Shown piece after piece: positions 8,212 to 16,532 of a stretch of 64,000 nt of DNA. The notes below the pieces were generated by a model. The model did no database searches and was not told where the DNA came from. It saw only the letters and a program-made list of their open reading frames with translations. The position numbers and the translations under genes are program-made. Each line of letters opens with the position of its first letter. The first letter of the stretch is position 1. Origin of the DNA: Thermohalobaculum sp039513195 (GTDB lineage: Bacteria; Pseudomonadota; Alphaproteobacteria; Rhodobacterales; Rhodobacteraceae); NCBI GenBank assembly GCA_039513195.1, contig JBCCRM010000023.1, positions 16,749-80,748 on the forward strand, read 5' to 3'.

Positions 8212-8285
8212 CCCGCCGCGCGCGCCGATTGCGACACCGGCCGGGCCGTCGACGCGGCGCCAGATCGCGGCGCAGCCGCGAAATC
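8212..8285 (+). repeat. Interspersed structured repeat, family 2, copy 1
   Basis: It shares CCGCCGCGxGxGCCGAT...GACGCGGCG with copies near 10069, 24211 and 32820, all on the same strand. It ends in a perfect 7-bp hairpin, TCGCGGC-gca-GCCGCGA (8265-8281). The stem sequence differs from those of the other copies while pairing is kept. Confidence 0.65.
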
Positions 8286-8358
8286 GTGATCTCATTTTGC
8301 TGCCTCGACCCGGTCGAGCAACCCTTGTCGCGCTCGAGCCCGGGGCCACTTCCCGTGC

Positions 8359-8931
8359 ATGCGCGCATTCAACCGATCTCTCGCAATCTTGGCGGCCTTG
8401 ATCCTGGCGACGACGACAGCTCTCCGGGCAGAGACACCGTCGACGACAACCGCTGCCGAGCAGCGTGCAGCGATCCGCACCCAGCTGTTCGCCGCACTGG
8501 GCGCAGCGGAGACCGAGGCCGAAGGCCGCAGGATCGAAGGGGCGATCTGGCAGCTCTGGACTACGGCACCGGATCCCAGCGCTCAAGCCCTGATGGATCG
8601 CGCGCTCGCCGCCCGTCAGACCGGCGACCTCGAAGCAGCTCTTGCAGCCTCGCAGGCTCTGACCGAGGCCTATCCGGCCTATGCGGAGGGCTGGAACCAA
8701 GTCGCCACGCTTCAGTTCATGCTCGGTCAAGGCGACCGCTCGCTGGAAACGATCCATCGCGTGCTAGAATTGGAGCCCAAGCATTTCGGGGCGCTCTCCG
8801 GCCGGGCGATCATTCTGATGCGCCAGGGCCGCGTGCGGCTGAGCCAGAAATACCTTCGCGAAGCGGTGGCGATCCATCCATGGCTGCGGGCGCGGCGCTT
8901 CTTGATTACCGCGCCGAGCGAGGATCTCTGA
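8359..8931 (+). CDS. Secreted TPR-repeat protein
   Basis: This 190-residue protein has an N-terminal signal peptide (MRAFNRSLAILAALILATTTALRA, probable cleavage before ETPS). It is then built of three or so 34-residue helical repeats of TPR type, for example AYAEGWNQVATLQFMLGQGD followed by KHFGALSGRAIILMRQGR. TPR modules bind other proteins, so a periplasmic scaffolding or assembly role is the most that can be inferred. No strong ribosome-binding site precedes the ATG. It stands alone between hppA and an ATPase gene. Confidence 0.7.
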   Translation: MRAFNRSLAILAALILATTTALRAETPSTTTAAEQRAAIRTQLFAALGAAETEAEGRRIEGAIWQLWTTAPDPSAQALMDRALAARQTGDLEAALAASQALTEAYPAYAEGWNQVATLQFMLGQGDRSLETIHRVLELEPKHFGALSGRAIILMRQGRVRLSQKYLREAVAIHPWLRARRFLITAPSEDL

Positions 8932-8998
8932 TTTCCCACTGGCGGCCCGGCCCCGCCGCACGTTAGGAAGGCGCGTTCGACACAAGGCGCGCCCGCCA

Positions 8999-9886
8999 AT
9001 GCTGTACCAAACGCCCGACGCCTATCTGCAGGCGCCGCGAAAGTCCGTGGCGCTGGTCGGCATGTCAGGCGTCGGCAAGACCCGGCTTGCTGCGATGCTA
9101 CGCGCCGCGGGGGCATGGTTCCACTACTCGGTCGATTACCGCATCGGCACCCGCTATATGGGCGAGCACATCGTCGACAACTTCAAGCGAGAAGCGATGC
9201 GCAACCCGTTTCTGCGGTCGCTGCTTCTGTCCGACTCGATCTACATCTCGTCGAATCTGACCTTCGAGAACCTCGCGCCGCTTTCGACCTATCTCGGCAA
9301 ACCCGGTGATGCAGCCAAGGGCGGCCTCGATTTCGAGGATTATGTCGCGCGCCAGGCACAGCACCGGGATGCCGAGACGCAGGCGCTGCTCGACACGGGC
9401 CAATTCATCGAGAAGGCCCGAGAGATCTATGGCTACCCGCATTTTCTCTGCGACACGGGCGGGTCGATCTGCGAGGTCGTGGACCCTTGGGACACGGGCG
9501 ATCCGGTGCTCTCGGCGCTTTCTGCCCGGTGTCTGATCGTGGAGATCCGCGGGACCGAGGCGATGGCCGATGATCTTGCCGCGCGCTTCGCCGCAGATCC
9601 GAAACCGATGTATTATCAAGAAGCCTTTCTGCGCGAGATCTGGGACGCCTATCGGGCCAACCATGGGGAGAAACCATCGGCGGTCGACCCGGATGCCTTT
9701 GCGATTTGGGGCTTCAGGCGGTTGATCGCCCATCGGGAGCCCCGATATCGCGCCATCGGCACTCGGTGGGGCGTGACCGTCGCGGCGGAGTCGATCGAGG
9801 CGGTGCGCGGCCCGGCGGATTTCGACCGGCTGCTGGCCGAGGCGCTTGCCGCACGGACCGGGGCAGAGACGCGCCAACACGGTTGA
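8999..9886 (+). CDS. P-loop ATPase of unknown role
   Basis: A 295-residue cytoplasmic protein with a Walker A motif GMSGVGKT at residues 21-28, of the kind seen in small nucleoside or shikimate-type kinases. An acidic segment (CLIVEIRG) near residue 180 could contribute a strand end. The middle region is rich in conserved-looking aromatic and acidic residues (for example CDTGGSICEVVDPWD). I recall similar proteins annotated only as 'ATPase' in Rhodobacterales. The substrate and partner are unknown. The start is the ATG that puts the P-loop close to the N terminus. Confidence 0.7.
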   Translation: MLYQTPDAYLQAPRKSVALVGMSGVGKTRLAAMLRAAGAWFHYSVDYRIGTRYMGEHIVDNFKREAMRNPFLRSLLLSDSIYISSNLTFENLAPLSTYLGKPGDAAKGGLDFEDYVARQAQHRDAETQALLDTGQFIEKAREIYGYPHFLCDTGGSICEVVDPWDTGDPVLSALSARCLIVEIRGTEAMADDLAARFAADPKPMYYQEAFLREIWDAYRANHGEKPSAVDPDAFAIWGFRRLIAHREPRYRAIGTRWGVTVAAESIEAVRGPADFDRLLAEALAARTGAETRQHG

Positions 9887-10372
9887 TCCAATCGGTTGCC
9901 GTGGCGCGCAGGAACAGGGTTTCCGCAATGCGCTCCGCGCATTCCGTCCTGGGCGCCGCGTCCAATTCCCGGCATGTGGCAAGACCGGCGCTCGCGGCGG
10001 GCTTCCACCGTGGCGCTGGTGGGACGGCCCCGGCGCTTGCAGCGGTAGACTTTGCCGAGACCTCAGAGCCCGCCGCGTGCACCCAGACTGCCAGGGGCGG
10101 GGCGGTAGACGCGGCGCCCGGACGCGCCGATAGGCGCGGAACAAGCGGCGGCGGCGCTCCAGCCGTCTCATCCAATTCTCGTTGGCATGGCCCCTTTTCG
10201 GCCAGTCGCGTTGGCTGGCCGAGGGATCCAAAGCCGGTGGATCCCATTTGCCCGCAGACGCTCGGTCGTTTAGACCATTGTCCAGCCAATCAGAATCGGA
10301 TTGGCATCGTAAAAACGCGCCCAAACAATACCTTAGAGCGCGAGAACCGATGCAATCGGGTCGGAAAGCGCT
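9887..10372. other. Intergenic region with repeat families 1 and 2, no gene seen
   Basis: This gap of about 485 bases lies between the convergent ATPase and cyclase genes. It contains family 2 copy 2 and most of family 1 copy B. The remaining sequence gives only low-complexity Arg/Ala/Pro-rich translations. A stretch around 10175-10225 with GTTGGC and GGCCAG blocks may be a worn fragment of a repeat, but this is not secure. Confidence 0.5.
10069..10143 (+). repeat. Interspersed structured repeat, family 2, copy 2
   Basis: The conserved CCGCCGCG and GACGCGGCGCC blocks are present, followed by the hairpin CGCGCC-gata-GGCGCG (10123-10138, 6 bp, perfect) and GGAAC, as in the other copies. Confidence 0.65.
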
Positions 10373-10375
10373 CTA
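10276..10375 (-). repeat. Interspersed structured repeat, family 1, copy B (supplies a stop codon)
   Basis: This is the best-preserved copy, read on the minus strand. An outer TAGAGCGC/GCGCTCTA pairing encloses CCGATtgcATCGG; then come a GTATTGTTTGGGCGC segment and a second hairpin GCCAATC-cgattct-GATTGGC. Its first three bases, TAG, are the stop codon of the cyclase gene that ends at 10373. The element therefore sits exactly at the gene end. Confidence 0.75.
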
Positions 10376-11728
10376 GGCCGTTTCGCGCGCGTCGCCGTCC
10401 TCCGCCGCGCGGGCGACCGCATCGGACCGGGCAAAAGCATAGGCGTCAACCGCTTCCCCGCGCCCTCTCACCGCGCGGCCAGGCAGGCGCTCGAAGCCGG
10501 GCGGCTCGCCTGCCGCCGCCCAGGTCGCGACATCGACCATCAATCGGCTCGCGGTATCCTTGTTCATCGCCTCCAGCCGCTGCGCGAGATTGACCGTGTC
10601 GCCATAAAGCGTGTAGGCGCGCCTCCCCTGACCGCCGACAGTGCCAGCAGCGACCCGGCCGGTCGCGATGCCGATCCGCAACCGGAACCCATTGATCACC
10701 GCCGGATCGGTCTCCAGGAGGCTCTGCGCCGCGGCAATCGCATCCCGCGCATGGGTCGGATTGTCGAGCGGCGCGTTGAAGGCGACGAGTGCCGCATCGC
10801 CGATCAGGCTGATCACCACGCCGTTATGGCCGCCCACGGTCGCGTTCACCCGATCGAAAAACCCGTCCAGCGCGGTGATCACCCGCTCAGGCGCTGCCCC
10901 CTCGGCAAAGCGCGTGAACCCCTCGATATCGATGAATAGGACGGACGCCACCCGATCCGCGGGCGGCAAGGTTCCGCCCGAGGCCGCGAGGCGCGCTGTC
11001 ACCTCTTGCGGCACGAAGCGTCCGAACACCTCGGCCACGGCGCTGCGGGCCCGCTCGCTCGCCACCTGCCGGCGCAGCAGCCCGCGGGCGCGCCAGACGG
11101 CGCCGGCCATGATGGCGGAGACGCCGAGCAGCATTGCCGTTTCGACGTTCCGGGTTCCGGTTGCAATGAAATCGGGGTCGAGGAAAAGCTCCATGAACAC
11201 CTCGGTCGGTGCTGAGGGAGGCAGATCGACCCAGGAAACCGTCCGCTCCATCCCGTACACGATCGTCCCGAAGGCGCCCCAAAGCGCCGCAACCGAGCAG
11301 CCGCCCGCCCAAAGGACCAGCGATGGCGACATCGAAAGCGCCGCGGTCGCGATCAGAAAGTACAGCACGTCAGGCCCGAACGCGCGGAAGACGAAAATCT
11401 GGGGCACATCGCCGCCGGTCGTCACCGGCATGGTCACTGCCAGCACCGCCAGCGCCAATGCATCGAAGGCGAAGAACGCATAGCGCATCCAGGGCGCATC
11501 CCGCCGGAACACAATTGCCTGGCGAAGGAGCAGCCCGAGCGCCAGGAACAGACCCAGCATGCTCGCCCCGACCAGCCCCTGCGGCCAGACCTGAGAGAGG
11601 ATCGAATACGCTATCAGGGCGGCGAGCATCACGCTTCGGATCGTGAGCGCCAGAGCCAGACCGGCCCTCTCCCCCTCCTCGAGCGCGGCGAGGGCGCCGA
11701 TATCGGCCGTGTCGCGGTCGCGTGCCAT
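10373..11728 (-). CDS. Membrane-anchored class III adenylate/guanylate cyclase
   Basis: A 451-residue protein with about six N-terminal membrane segments (roughly residues 30-235) and a cytoplasmic class III nucleotide cyclase domain. The first metal-binding Asp is in VLFIDIEGFTRFAE, the second in ISLIGDAALVAF, and the catalytic Asn/Arg pair in YGDTVNLAQRLE, so the active-site set looks complete. It should make cAMP (cGMP is less likely) in response to a membrane signal. The ATG at 11728 is chosen because the upstream extension is low-complexity; its ribosome-binding site is weak. The stop codon is the first triplet of a dispersed repeat. Confidence 0.85.
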   Translation of the reverse strand: MARDRDTADIGALAALEEGERAGLALALTIRSVMLAALIAYSILSQVWPQGLVGASMLGLFLALGLLLRQAIVFRRDAPWMRYAFFAFDALALAVLAVTMPVTTGGDVPQIFVFRAFGPDVLYFLIATAALSMSPSLVLWAGGCSVAALWGAFGTIVYGMERTVSWVDLPPSAPTEVFMELFLDPDFIATGTRNVETAMLLGVSAIMAGAVWRARGLLRRQVASERARSAVAEVFGRFVPQEVTARLAASGGTLPPADRVASVLFIDIEGFTRFAEGAAPERVITALDGFFDRVNATVGGHNGVVISLIGDAALVAFNAPLDNPTHARDAIAAAQSLLETDPAVINGFRLRIGIATGRVAAGTVGGQGRRAYTLYGDTVNLAQRLEAMNKDTASRLMVDVATWAAAGEPPGFERLPGRAVRGRGEAVDAYAFARSDAVARAAEDGDARETA

Positions 11729-11871
11729 AACGCCAAAGATGGTGTTCGACCCGCCGCCCGAAAACCCTGCGCGCGAACGCTCGTTCCCTTGGTCGAAAAG
11801 GTCAGAAGGTACCGAGCGGCCTTGCCCATTTCTCAAGAAACTCCCCTGTCGAATGGGGCGGTGTGTTCGTG

Positions 11872-12221
11872 ATGGCCAGCTTGTATGAGAAAGAGGGTGG
11901 CTTCTCTGCAGTCAGCAAAACCGTGATGGCCTGTTGCAAGAACGTATTGGACAGCGATCAGCTCGGCCCGTTTGTGATGAGATCGAAATGGCCGCCCTGA
12001 TCGACCACCAGACCAAGTTCATTTCGTCGATGCTCGGCGGTCCGGCCTCCTTCAGCAATCATCGGCTGCGCTTGAGCCACCGGAACCTGGCAATCGCGCA
12101 TTCCGATATGGATGAGATGATCGCAACCCTGCGCGAGACGCTGGCCGAGCAAGGTTTTGCCCCCAAGAGACGCCGATGAGGTGGTCGCCGCGGTCGAGGC
12201 GCACCGCGACGCAGTTGTTAC
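11872..12221 (+). pseudogene. Truncated hemoglobin gene broken by two frameshifts
   Basis: Read piecewise, the segment encodes a truncated globin: MASLYEKEGGFSAVSKTV... in one frame up to about 11972, then DEIEMAALIDHQTKFISSM, GGPASFSN and LRLSHRNLAI (likely proximal His) in the next frame, then RDADEVVAAVEAHRDAVVT back in the first frame after about 12160. The first break needs one inserted base after GGCCCGTTTGT. The second needs one base removed in the CCCCAAGAGA stretch. The uninterrupted first frame stops at a TGA near 11998. No intact globin can be made unless these are sequencing errors. Confidence 0.75.
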
Positions 12222-13118
12222 GTGCCAACAGGCGCAGGGATCAGCATCGCCGCCCTCAACAAGCAGCTTTTGCGCGCGATCGGCGTGGGCATGGCGCTAT
12301 TCGAGGCACCGTCTTTGGTCCTGCGGTTTCACGATGCGCGCAGCGCGGAATGGTTTGGCGAGCCAGATCCCGGCGCCTGCCTCGCCGATCTGATCCCCAG
12401 CCTCGATCTGGAGGCCATGGGGGCGGCGATCCAGGAGGGCCGCAGCTTTGATGTCGTCACCTCAAAGCGCTATGACGAGGTTTCCGTGCTGATGCTGGAC
12501 TTCGTTGGCTTCACGGAGTTCTCGTCAAAAACCGACCCAACGGTCACGTCCGGCAAGCTCAATGATCTTTACACGGCCTTCGACCGGATCGCGGAACAAT
12601 TCGGCTGCGAACGGATCAAGACCACCGGGGACGCCTATTTGGCGGTCGCGGGCATGCCGCAGAGCAACCCGGATCACTGGCGCTCGGTGGTACAGAGCGC
12701 CGTGCGCTTCATCCGGTATCTCGAACGGCGCAACGAGAGCCACCCGCATCGCTGGCGCTGCCGAATAGGGATTGCCAGCGGCTCGGTGGTCGGCTCGGCC
12801 GTCGGCGCTCAGAAGTCCGTCTATGACATGTTTGGCCCTGCGGTGAACCTCGCCTCGCCGCTGCGGGACTTGGCCGAACCGGTGACGATCGTTGCCCCTG
12901 AGGGGAGGCGGGATGTGCTGATCGACGAGTTCCGCCTTGCCGATCGGGGTGCGCAAACGGTGCGCGGGGTCGGCGAGATGCGACTTGTGGGCGTTGCCGA
13001 CGGTCTCGAGAGAGACCGCGCAGTCCGGCGTGCGGCTTCCTCTGACCCTGCAAAATCTTGCGTCCCTTCGACGAAACGCCTATTTGCGCCTCGGCAAGGA
13101 CCGCAGCAAGGGTCAGCC
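12222..13118 (+). pseudogene. Degenerate class III nucleotide cyclase, open into metA
   Basis: A GTG at 12222 begins a PAS-like N-terminal part (LRAIGVGMALFEAPSLVLRF). A cyclase domain follows with VLMLDFVGFTE (first metal Asp) and KTTGDAYLAVAG (second). The conserved Asn-x3-Arg segment reads VNLASPLRD: the transition-state arginine is replaced by proline. There is almost no linker between the two domains, where relatives, as I recall them, have a coiled coil of about 100 residues. The frame has no stop of its own and continues into metA. Its position directly after a broken globin gene suggests a decayed sensor-cyclase pair. A still-translated, inactive protein is the alternative. Confidence 0.6.
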
Positions 13119-14045
13119 ATGCCCATCAAGATTCCCGCCGATCTGCCCGCCCATGACGTCCTGACAGCCGAAGGCGTGATGGTCATGTCGGAGGAAGCGG
13201 CGGTGCGCCAGGATATCCGGCCGCTGCAGATCGGGCTGCTGAACCTGATGCCCAAAAAGGTCCAGACCGAGACGCAGCTTGCCAGGCTGATCGGGGCGAC
13301 ACCCTTACAGATCGAACTGACGCTGATCTCGATGAGCGAGCACCGCTCGAAGAACACCGCACAGGCGCATATGGAGGCGTTTTACAGCCCGTTCTCCGAG
13401 GCGAAGGCGCGGAAACTCGACGGGTTGATTATCACCGGCGCCCCGATCGAGCACCTGCCTTTCGCCGAGGTGAGCTATTGGCAGGAGCTGACAGAGATCT
13501 TCGCCTGGACCCAGACCCATGTGCACGCGACCTTCGCGATCTGTTGGGGCGCTCAAGCGATGCTCCACCATTTCCACGGGGTCGAGAAGCACATGCTGGC
13601 GGAAAAGGCGTTCGGCTGTTTCCGCCACCGAAATCTGGCACCGGCCTCGCCGTTTCTGCGCGGCTTCTCGGACGACTTCGTGGTGCCGGTCAGCCGCTGG
13701 ACCGAGGTGCGGGGCAGCGATCTACCGACCGGCAATGGGCTGAGCGTGCTGGCGCAGTCGGATCGGGTCGGCCCCTGCCTGATCGAAGATCCGGGCCGCC
13801 GCGCGCTCTACATGTTCAATCATCTCGAATACGACAGCACCACACTGAAGGAAGAATATGACCGCGATGTCGGCGCCGGAAAGCCCATCAAGGTGCCGGC
13901 GCACTACTTCCCGGACGATGACCCGTCCCGCCCACCGGAGAACCGGTGGCGCAGTCACGCGCATCTGTTGTTCGGGAATTGGATCAACCAGGTCTACCAG
14001 ACCACGCCCTTCGACATGGACCAGATCGGGTGCGCCGCCCCGTGA
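13119..14045 (+). CDS. metA: Homoserine O-acyltransferase (MetA family)
   Basis: It acylates the hydroxyl of homoserine, the first committed step to methionine, in the cytoplasm. The 308-residue length is normal for MetA. The nucleophile Cys is in FAICWGAQAMLHHF near residue 142; the catalytic His and Glu are in LYMFNHLEYD near residue 235. Several MetA enzymes of this type use acetyl-CoA rather than succinyl-CoA; the sequence alone does not settle that here. The ATG at 13119 has CAAGG 8 bases upstream. The same frame is open back to 12222 through a degenerate cyclase, but MPIKIPADLPA is the normal MetA N terminus. Confidence 0.93.
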   Translation: MPIKIPADLPAHDVLTAEGVMVMSEEAAVRQDIRPLQIGLLNLMPKKVQTETQLARLIGATPLQIELTLISMSEHRSKNTAQAHMEAFYSPFSEAKARKLDGLIITGAPIEHLPFAEVSYWQELTEIFAWTQTHVHATFAICWGAQAMLHHFHGVEKHMLAEKAFGCFRHRNLAPASPFLRGFSDDFVVPVSRWTEVRGSDLPTGNGLSVLAQSDRVGPCLIEDPGRRALYMFNHLEYDSTTLKEEYDRDVGAGKPIKVPAHYFPDDDPSRPPENRWRSHAHLLFGNWINQVYQTTPFDMDQIGCAAP

Positions 14046-14088
14046 CCATATCGTCGACGGGGCAGCCATTTCAGGGCGCGCGGGCCAA

Positions 14089-14469
14089 TCAACCCACTTG
14101 GTGGAAGTGGACCACCGTGGTGCCGAGGAACATGTAGTCGGCCGAGCTCTCATAGGTCGGCTCGACCACCAGCGTGTTCGATCCGCTCGACTTGAGCTTG
14201 TTCGGCGGAATGCGGATGTTGTTCCGGGTGTAGTCGATCAGCGAATGGTCCTGCCAACGCGGTATCGTGCGGGTCGTTAGGACATCGCCATTGAGCCGGA
14301 ACCGCACGGACATCGCAGTGTCACCGCCGCGAAAACCGCCCAAAACCTCGACATCCAGAAGCGCATCGCTGTTGTGCCGCCCGCCGGTGGAAAAGTTGAA
14401 GGATTGGCTCGAATTGTTCAGCAGCCGTGTTGTCGGGTTGACCACGGTGAAGTCGGACAGAATGGGCAT
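14089..14469 (-). CDS. Unknown small beta-rich protein
   Basis: A 126-residue protein not recognised by family. It has no signal peptide and no membrane segment. The alternation of polar and hydrophobic residues, with many Asn/Ser/Thr (for example LLNNSSQSFNFSTGG, TLVVEPTYESSADYMFLGTTVVHF), suggests an all-beta sandwich, perhaps a ligand- or sugar-binding module; this is inference. A strong AGGAGG lies 7 bases before the ATG. It follows a small gene on the same strand by 37 bases and is probably co-transcribed with it. Confidence 0.65.
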   Translation of the reverse strand: MPILSDFTVVNPTTRLLNNSSQSFNFSTGGRHNSDALLDVEVLGGFRGGDTAMSVRFRLNGDVLTTRTIPRWQDHSLIDYTRNNIRIPPNKLKSSGSNTLVVEPTYESSADYMFLGTTVVHFHQVG

Positions 14470-14506
14470 TGGATCCTCCTGGTCTAATCGGTCGTTAGGG
14501 GTGGCG

Positions 14507-14716
14507 TCACGCGGCCTCGCCGAGGGGTAGCGGCGCCTCGGGATCGAGGGCCAGGTGCAGGTCCAGCTCCAGCACATCCGCCATCAGGCCGATCATCGCG
14601 ACGGGATCGCTTTCTGGCAGCGCTGCCGCCCGATCTCGCCAGGCGATGCCAAGCTTGTCGGCGGCGGCCTGCAAGACCGTGGCGCGGGCTTCGAGTTCTT
14701 TGATCGTCACAGGCAT
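14507..14716 (-). CDS. Unknown small protein, 69 residues
   Basis: A short, acidic, mostly helical protein beginning MPVTIKELEARATVLQAAAD. GGAGG lies 7 bases before the ATG, and codon use matches the neighbouring genes, so it is likely real. There is no recognisable domain. It is the first gene of a two-gene leftward unit with the beta-rich protein. A cAMP-receptor-type palindrome lies 84 bases upstream. Confidence 0.55.
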   Translation of the reverse strand: MPVTIKELEARATVLQAAADKLGIAWRDRAAALPESDPVAMIGLMADVLELDLHLALDPEAPLPLGEAA

Positions 14717-14799
14717 CTCGGTCCTCCAATCGCTGTTCTTGGAACCGGCGGAGTGGATCCGCCGATGGGGGGCACCATGCGCGATCTCGACCCGGCGTT

Positions 14800-14815
14800 A
14801 TGTGATCGCGCTCAC
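14800..14815. promoter_or_regulatory. CRP/FNR-type palindrome
   Basis: TGTGATCGCGCTCACG matches the CRP consensus TGTGA-N6-TCACA at nine of ten half-site positions. It lies in the 226-base gap between divergent genes, 84 bases from the small leftward gene and 128 from the hydrolase. A functional site is plausible because nucleotide cyclase genes lie nearby, but no CRP gene is in the window. Confidence 0.45.
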
Positions 14816-14942
14816 GTCGCGCACTGCAGGCGCACGTTGCCCGTTTCCGCACAGTCGGATCGCAATTCCGCGCGCACACTTGCCGGTCTGGGCCCACCGA
14901 CCCAAATCCACCGACGATGGACGAGCGAGAACAGGCAATGGA

Positions 14943-15890
14943 ATGGAACAGTCTTATCCGACGCGGCGGGCCCTTATGGCGACCGGGGCAGCGGCCTTGC
15001 TGAGCGGATGTGCCGATCCTTGGCCGGTCGATGAGGCGGAGGCGGGCTGGCCCCCGATCGGCCAATTCGTGGAGGCGGAAGGGCTGCGCATCCACTATTG
15101 GGAGGCCGGACAGGGTGAGCCCGTGGTCCTGGTCCATGGCGCCAGCGGTAATCTGCGCGACTGGACCTTCGATATCGCGCCGCTGTTGGCCCAGAAATAC
15201 CGCGTGATCGCGGTCGACCGTCCAGGCTTCGGCTATTCTGAGCGCCCGCCGGAGGATGGGTCCGACGCCTCGGTCCAGGCGCGCATCCTGCGGACGGCGA
15301 CGAAGTCCATCGGGGCGGAACGACCGGTGGTGATCGGACACAGCTGGGGCGGCGCCTTGTCGCTCGCCTGGGCCGTGGACGAACCGGACAGCCTGCGCGG
15401 CATCGTGCCGGTTTCTGCTGTCGCAATGCCCTATGGCGGACTCGGTCGGTTCCTGAGCGCCATCGGCCTGTCGAGCGTTATCGCATCGCTCTACTCAGAA
15501 TATCTGAAGTCGTCGGCCGCGAATGGCGGGATCGAAAAGTTCATCGCGCGCGTCTTCAGACCGCAGAGCCCGCCTGTTGGGTATGTCGATTATGTTGGCG
15601 GCCCGCTCGCCCTTCGCGATGCGACGCTCGACGCAAACGCGAAGGATATCGAGGATCTTCCGGTGGCGCTGCGGCGGATTGCGCCGGCCTATCCGGAGCT
15701 GAAGTTGCCCGTCGAAATCGTGCATGGGATGTCGGATTTCGTGGGCCATGAGCGCCACGCAATTCCCTTGTCGGAGGTCGTGCCGCAGGCGCGGTTGACC
15801 CTATTGCCCGGCGTCGGCCATATGGCCCATCATGCTGCTCCCGCGGTGCTGATGGAGGCGGTGGACCGCATCGTTGCCCAACGGGCCTGA
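14943..15890 (+). CDS. Alpha/beta-hydrolase lipoprotein
   Basis: A 315-residue alpha/beta-hydrolase. The N terminus (MEQSYPTRRALMATGAAALL then SGC-A) is a lipoprotein signal with the lipidated Cys near residue 23, placing it at the periplasmic face of a membrane. The oxyanion strand is VVLVHGASGN, the nucleophile elbow VIGHSWGG (Ser near residue 131), and the catalytic His is in LPGVGHMAHH near residue 293. The substrate is unknown; esterase or epoxide/haloalkane-type hydrolysis are all possible. The ATG at 14943 directly precedes the charged n-region. Confidence 0.8.
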   Translation: MEQSYPTRRALMATGAAALLSGCADPWPVDEAEAGWPPIGQFVEAEGLRIHYWEAGQGEPVVLVHGASGNLRDWTFDIAPLLAQKYRVIAVDRPGFGYSERPPEDGSDASVQARILRTATKSIGAERPVVIGHSWGGALSLAWAVDEPDSLRGIVPVSAVAMPYGGLGRFLSAIGLSSVIASLYSEYLKSSAANGGIEKFIARVFRPQSPPVGYVDYVGGPLALRDATLDANAKDIEDLPVALRRIAPAYPELKLPVEIVHGMSDFVGHERHAIPLSEVVPQARLTLLPGVGHMAHHAAPAVLMEAVDRIVAQRA

Positions 15891-15937
15891 GCCGCAGTGC
15901 CGGTTGGTCCCAGTTCCCTGCCGCGAGGGAGGTGAAG

Positions 15938-16390
15938 ATGCCGATCCCCGACCCGGTCAAGGACGCGCAATTCTACGATGGCGTGCCATTGCGCCGGATT
16001 GCGGCCTTCGTCGTCGATACGGCGGTGGTTACGGTCCTGTCGCTCGGCGTGCTCTTGGTCGGCCTGATCATCGGTCTCGTGACCCTTGGGCTCGGTGTGG
16101 TTGTAGCGATCCCGGTTCTGGCGGCGATTGGCTTTCTCTACCGCTGGACGATGTTAAGCGGACATTCTGCGACACTGGGCATGTTGCTTCTGGGGCTGGA
16201 GGTGCGCCGGTCCGACGGCGAGCAGCTCGACCAAACCACGGCCTTTGTGCATGCCGCGGGCTTTACCGGCTGCCTCTATATCCCGGTGTTGCTGATCGGC
16301 GGCTGGCTTTCCGTCTTGCTTACAGCAGAGCGTCGGATGCTGCATGACCTGCCGCTGGGCACAGTGGTGATCAACCGACCGCTGGGCTGA
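15938..16390 (+). CDS. RDD-family membrane protein
   Basis: A 150-residue inner-membrane protein of the RDD family. The family motif appears as RRIAAFVVDTAV (Arg then Asp in the first helix), followed by two long hydrophobic stretches and a third near residue 115. Family members are small membrane proteins of largely unknown function, some linked to ion exchange. The ATG at 15938 is preferred over the GTG six bases upstream because GGGAGG is then 8 bases away. It follows the hydrolase gene by 47 bases on the same strand. Confidence 0.85.
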   Translation: MPIPDPVKDAQFYDGVPLRRIAAFVVDTAVVTVLSLGVLLVGLIIGLVTLGLGVVVAIPVLAAIGFLYRWTMLSGHSATLGMLLLGLEVRRSDGEQLDQTTAFVHAAGFTGCLYIPVLLIGGWLSVLLTAERRMLHDLPLGTVVINRPLG

Positions 16391-16532
16391 CCGGTAACCG
16401 CGCCCGACATCTGCCCAAGAACGCTACGCAGATAGCCCACATTCGAAAGAAATTGTGCACGCTTCGGACAGATCGAGGCGATGACATGGCTAGAATTGGT
16501 GTTATCGTGCGCCGTCAGTCGATGGGATCGCG

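Noticed and set aside
12222..14045. One 607-residue cyclase-MetA fusion protein
   Set aside because: The frame is open, but MPIKIPADLPA with its own ribosome-binding site is the normal MetA start and the cyclase half lacks a catalytic Arg, so I list two entries and keep the fusion as an alternative.
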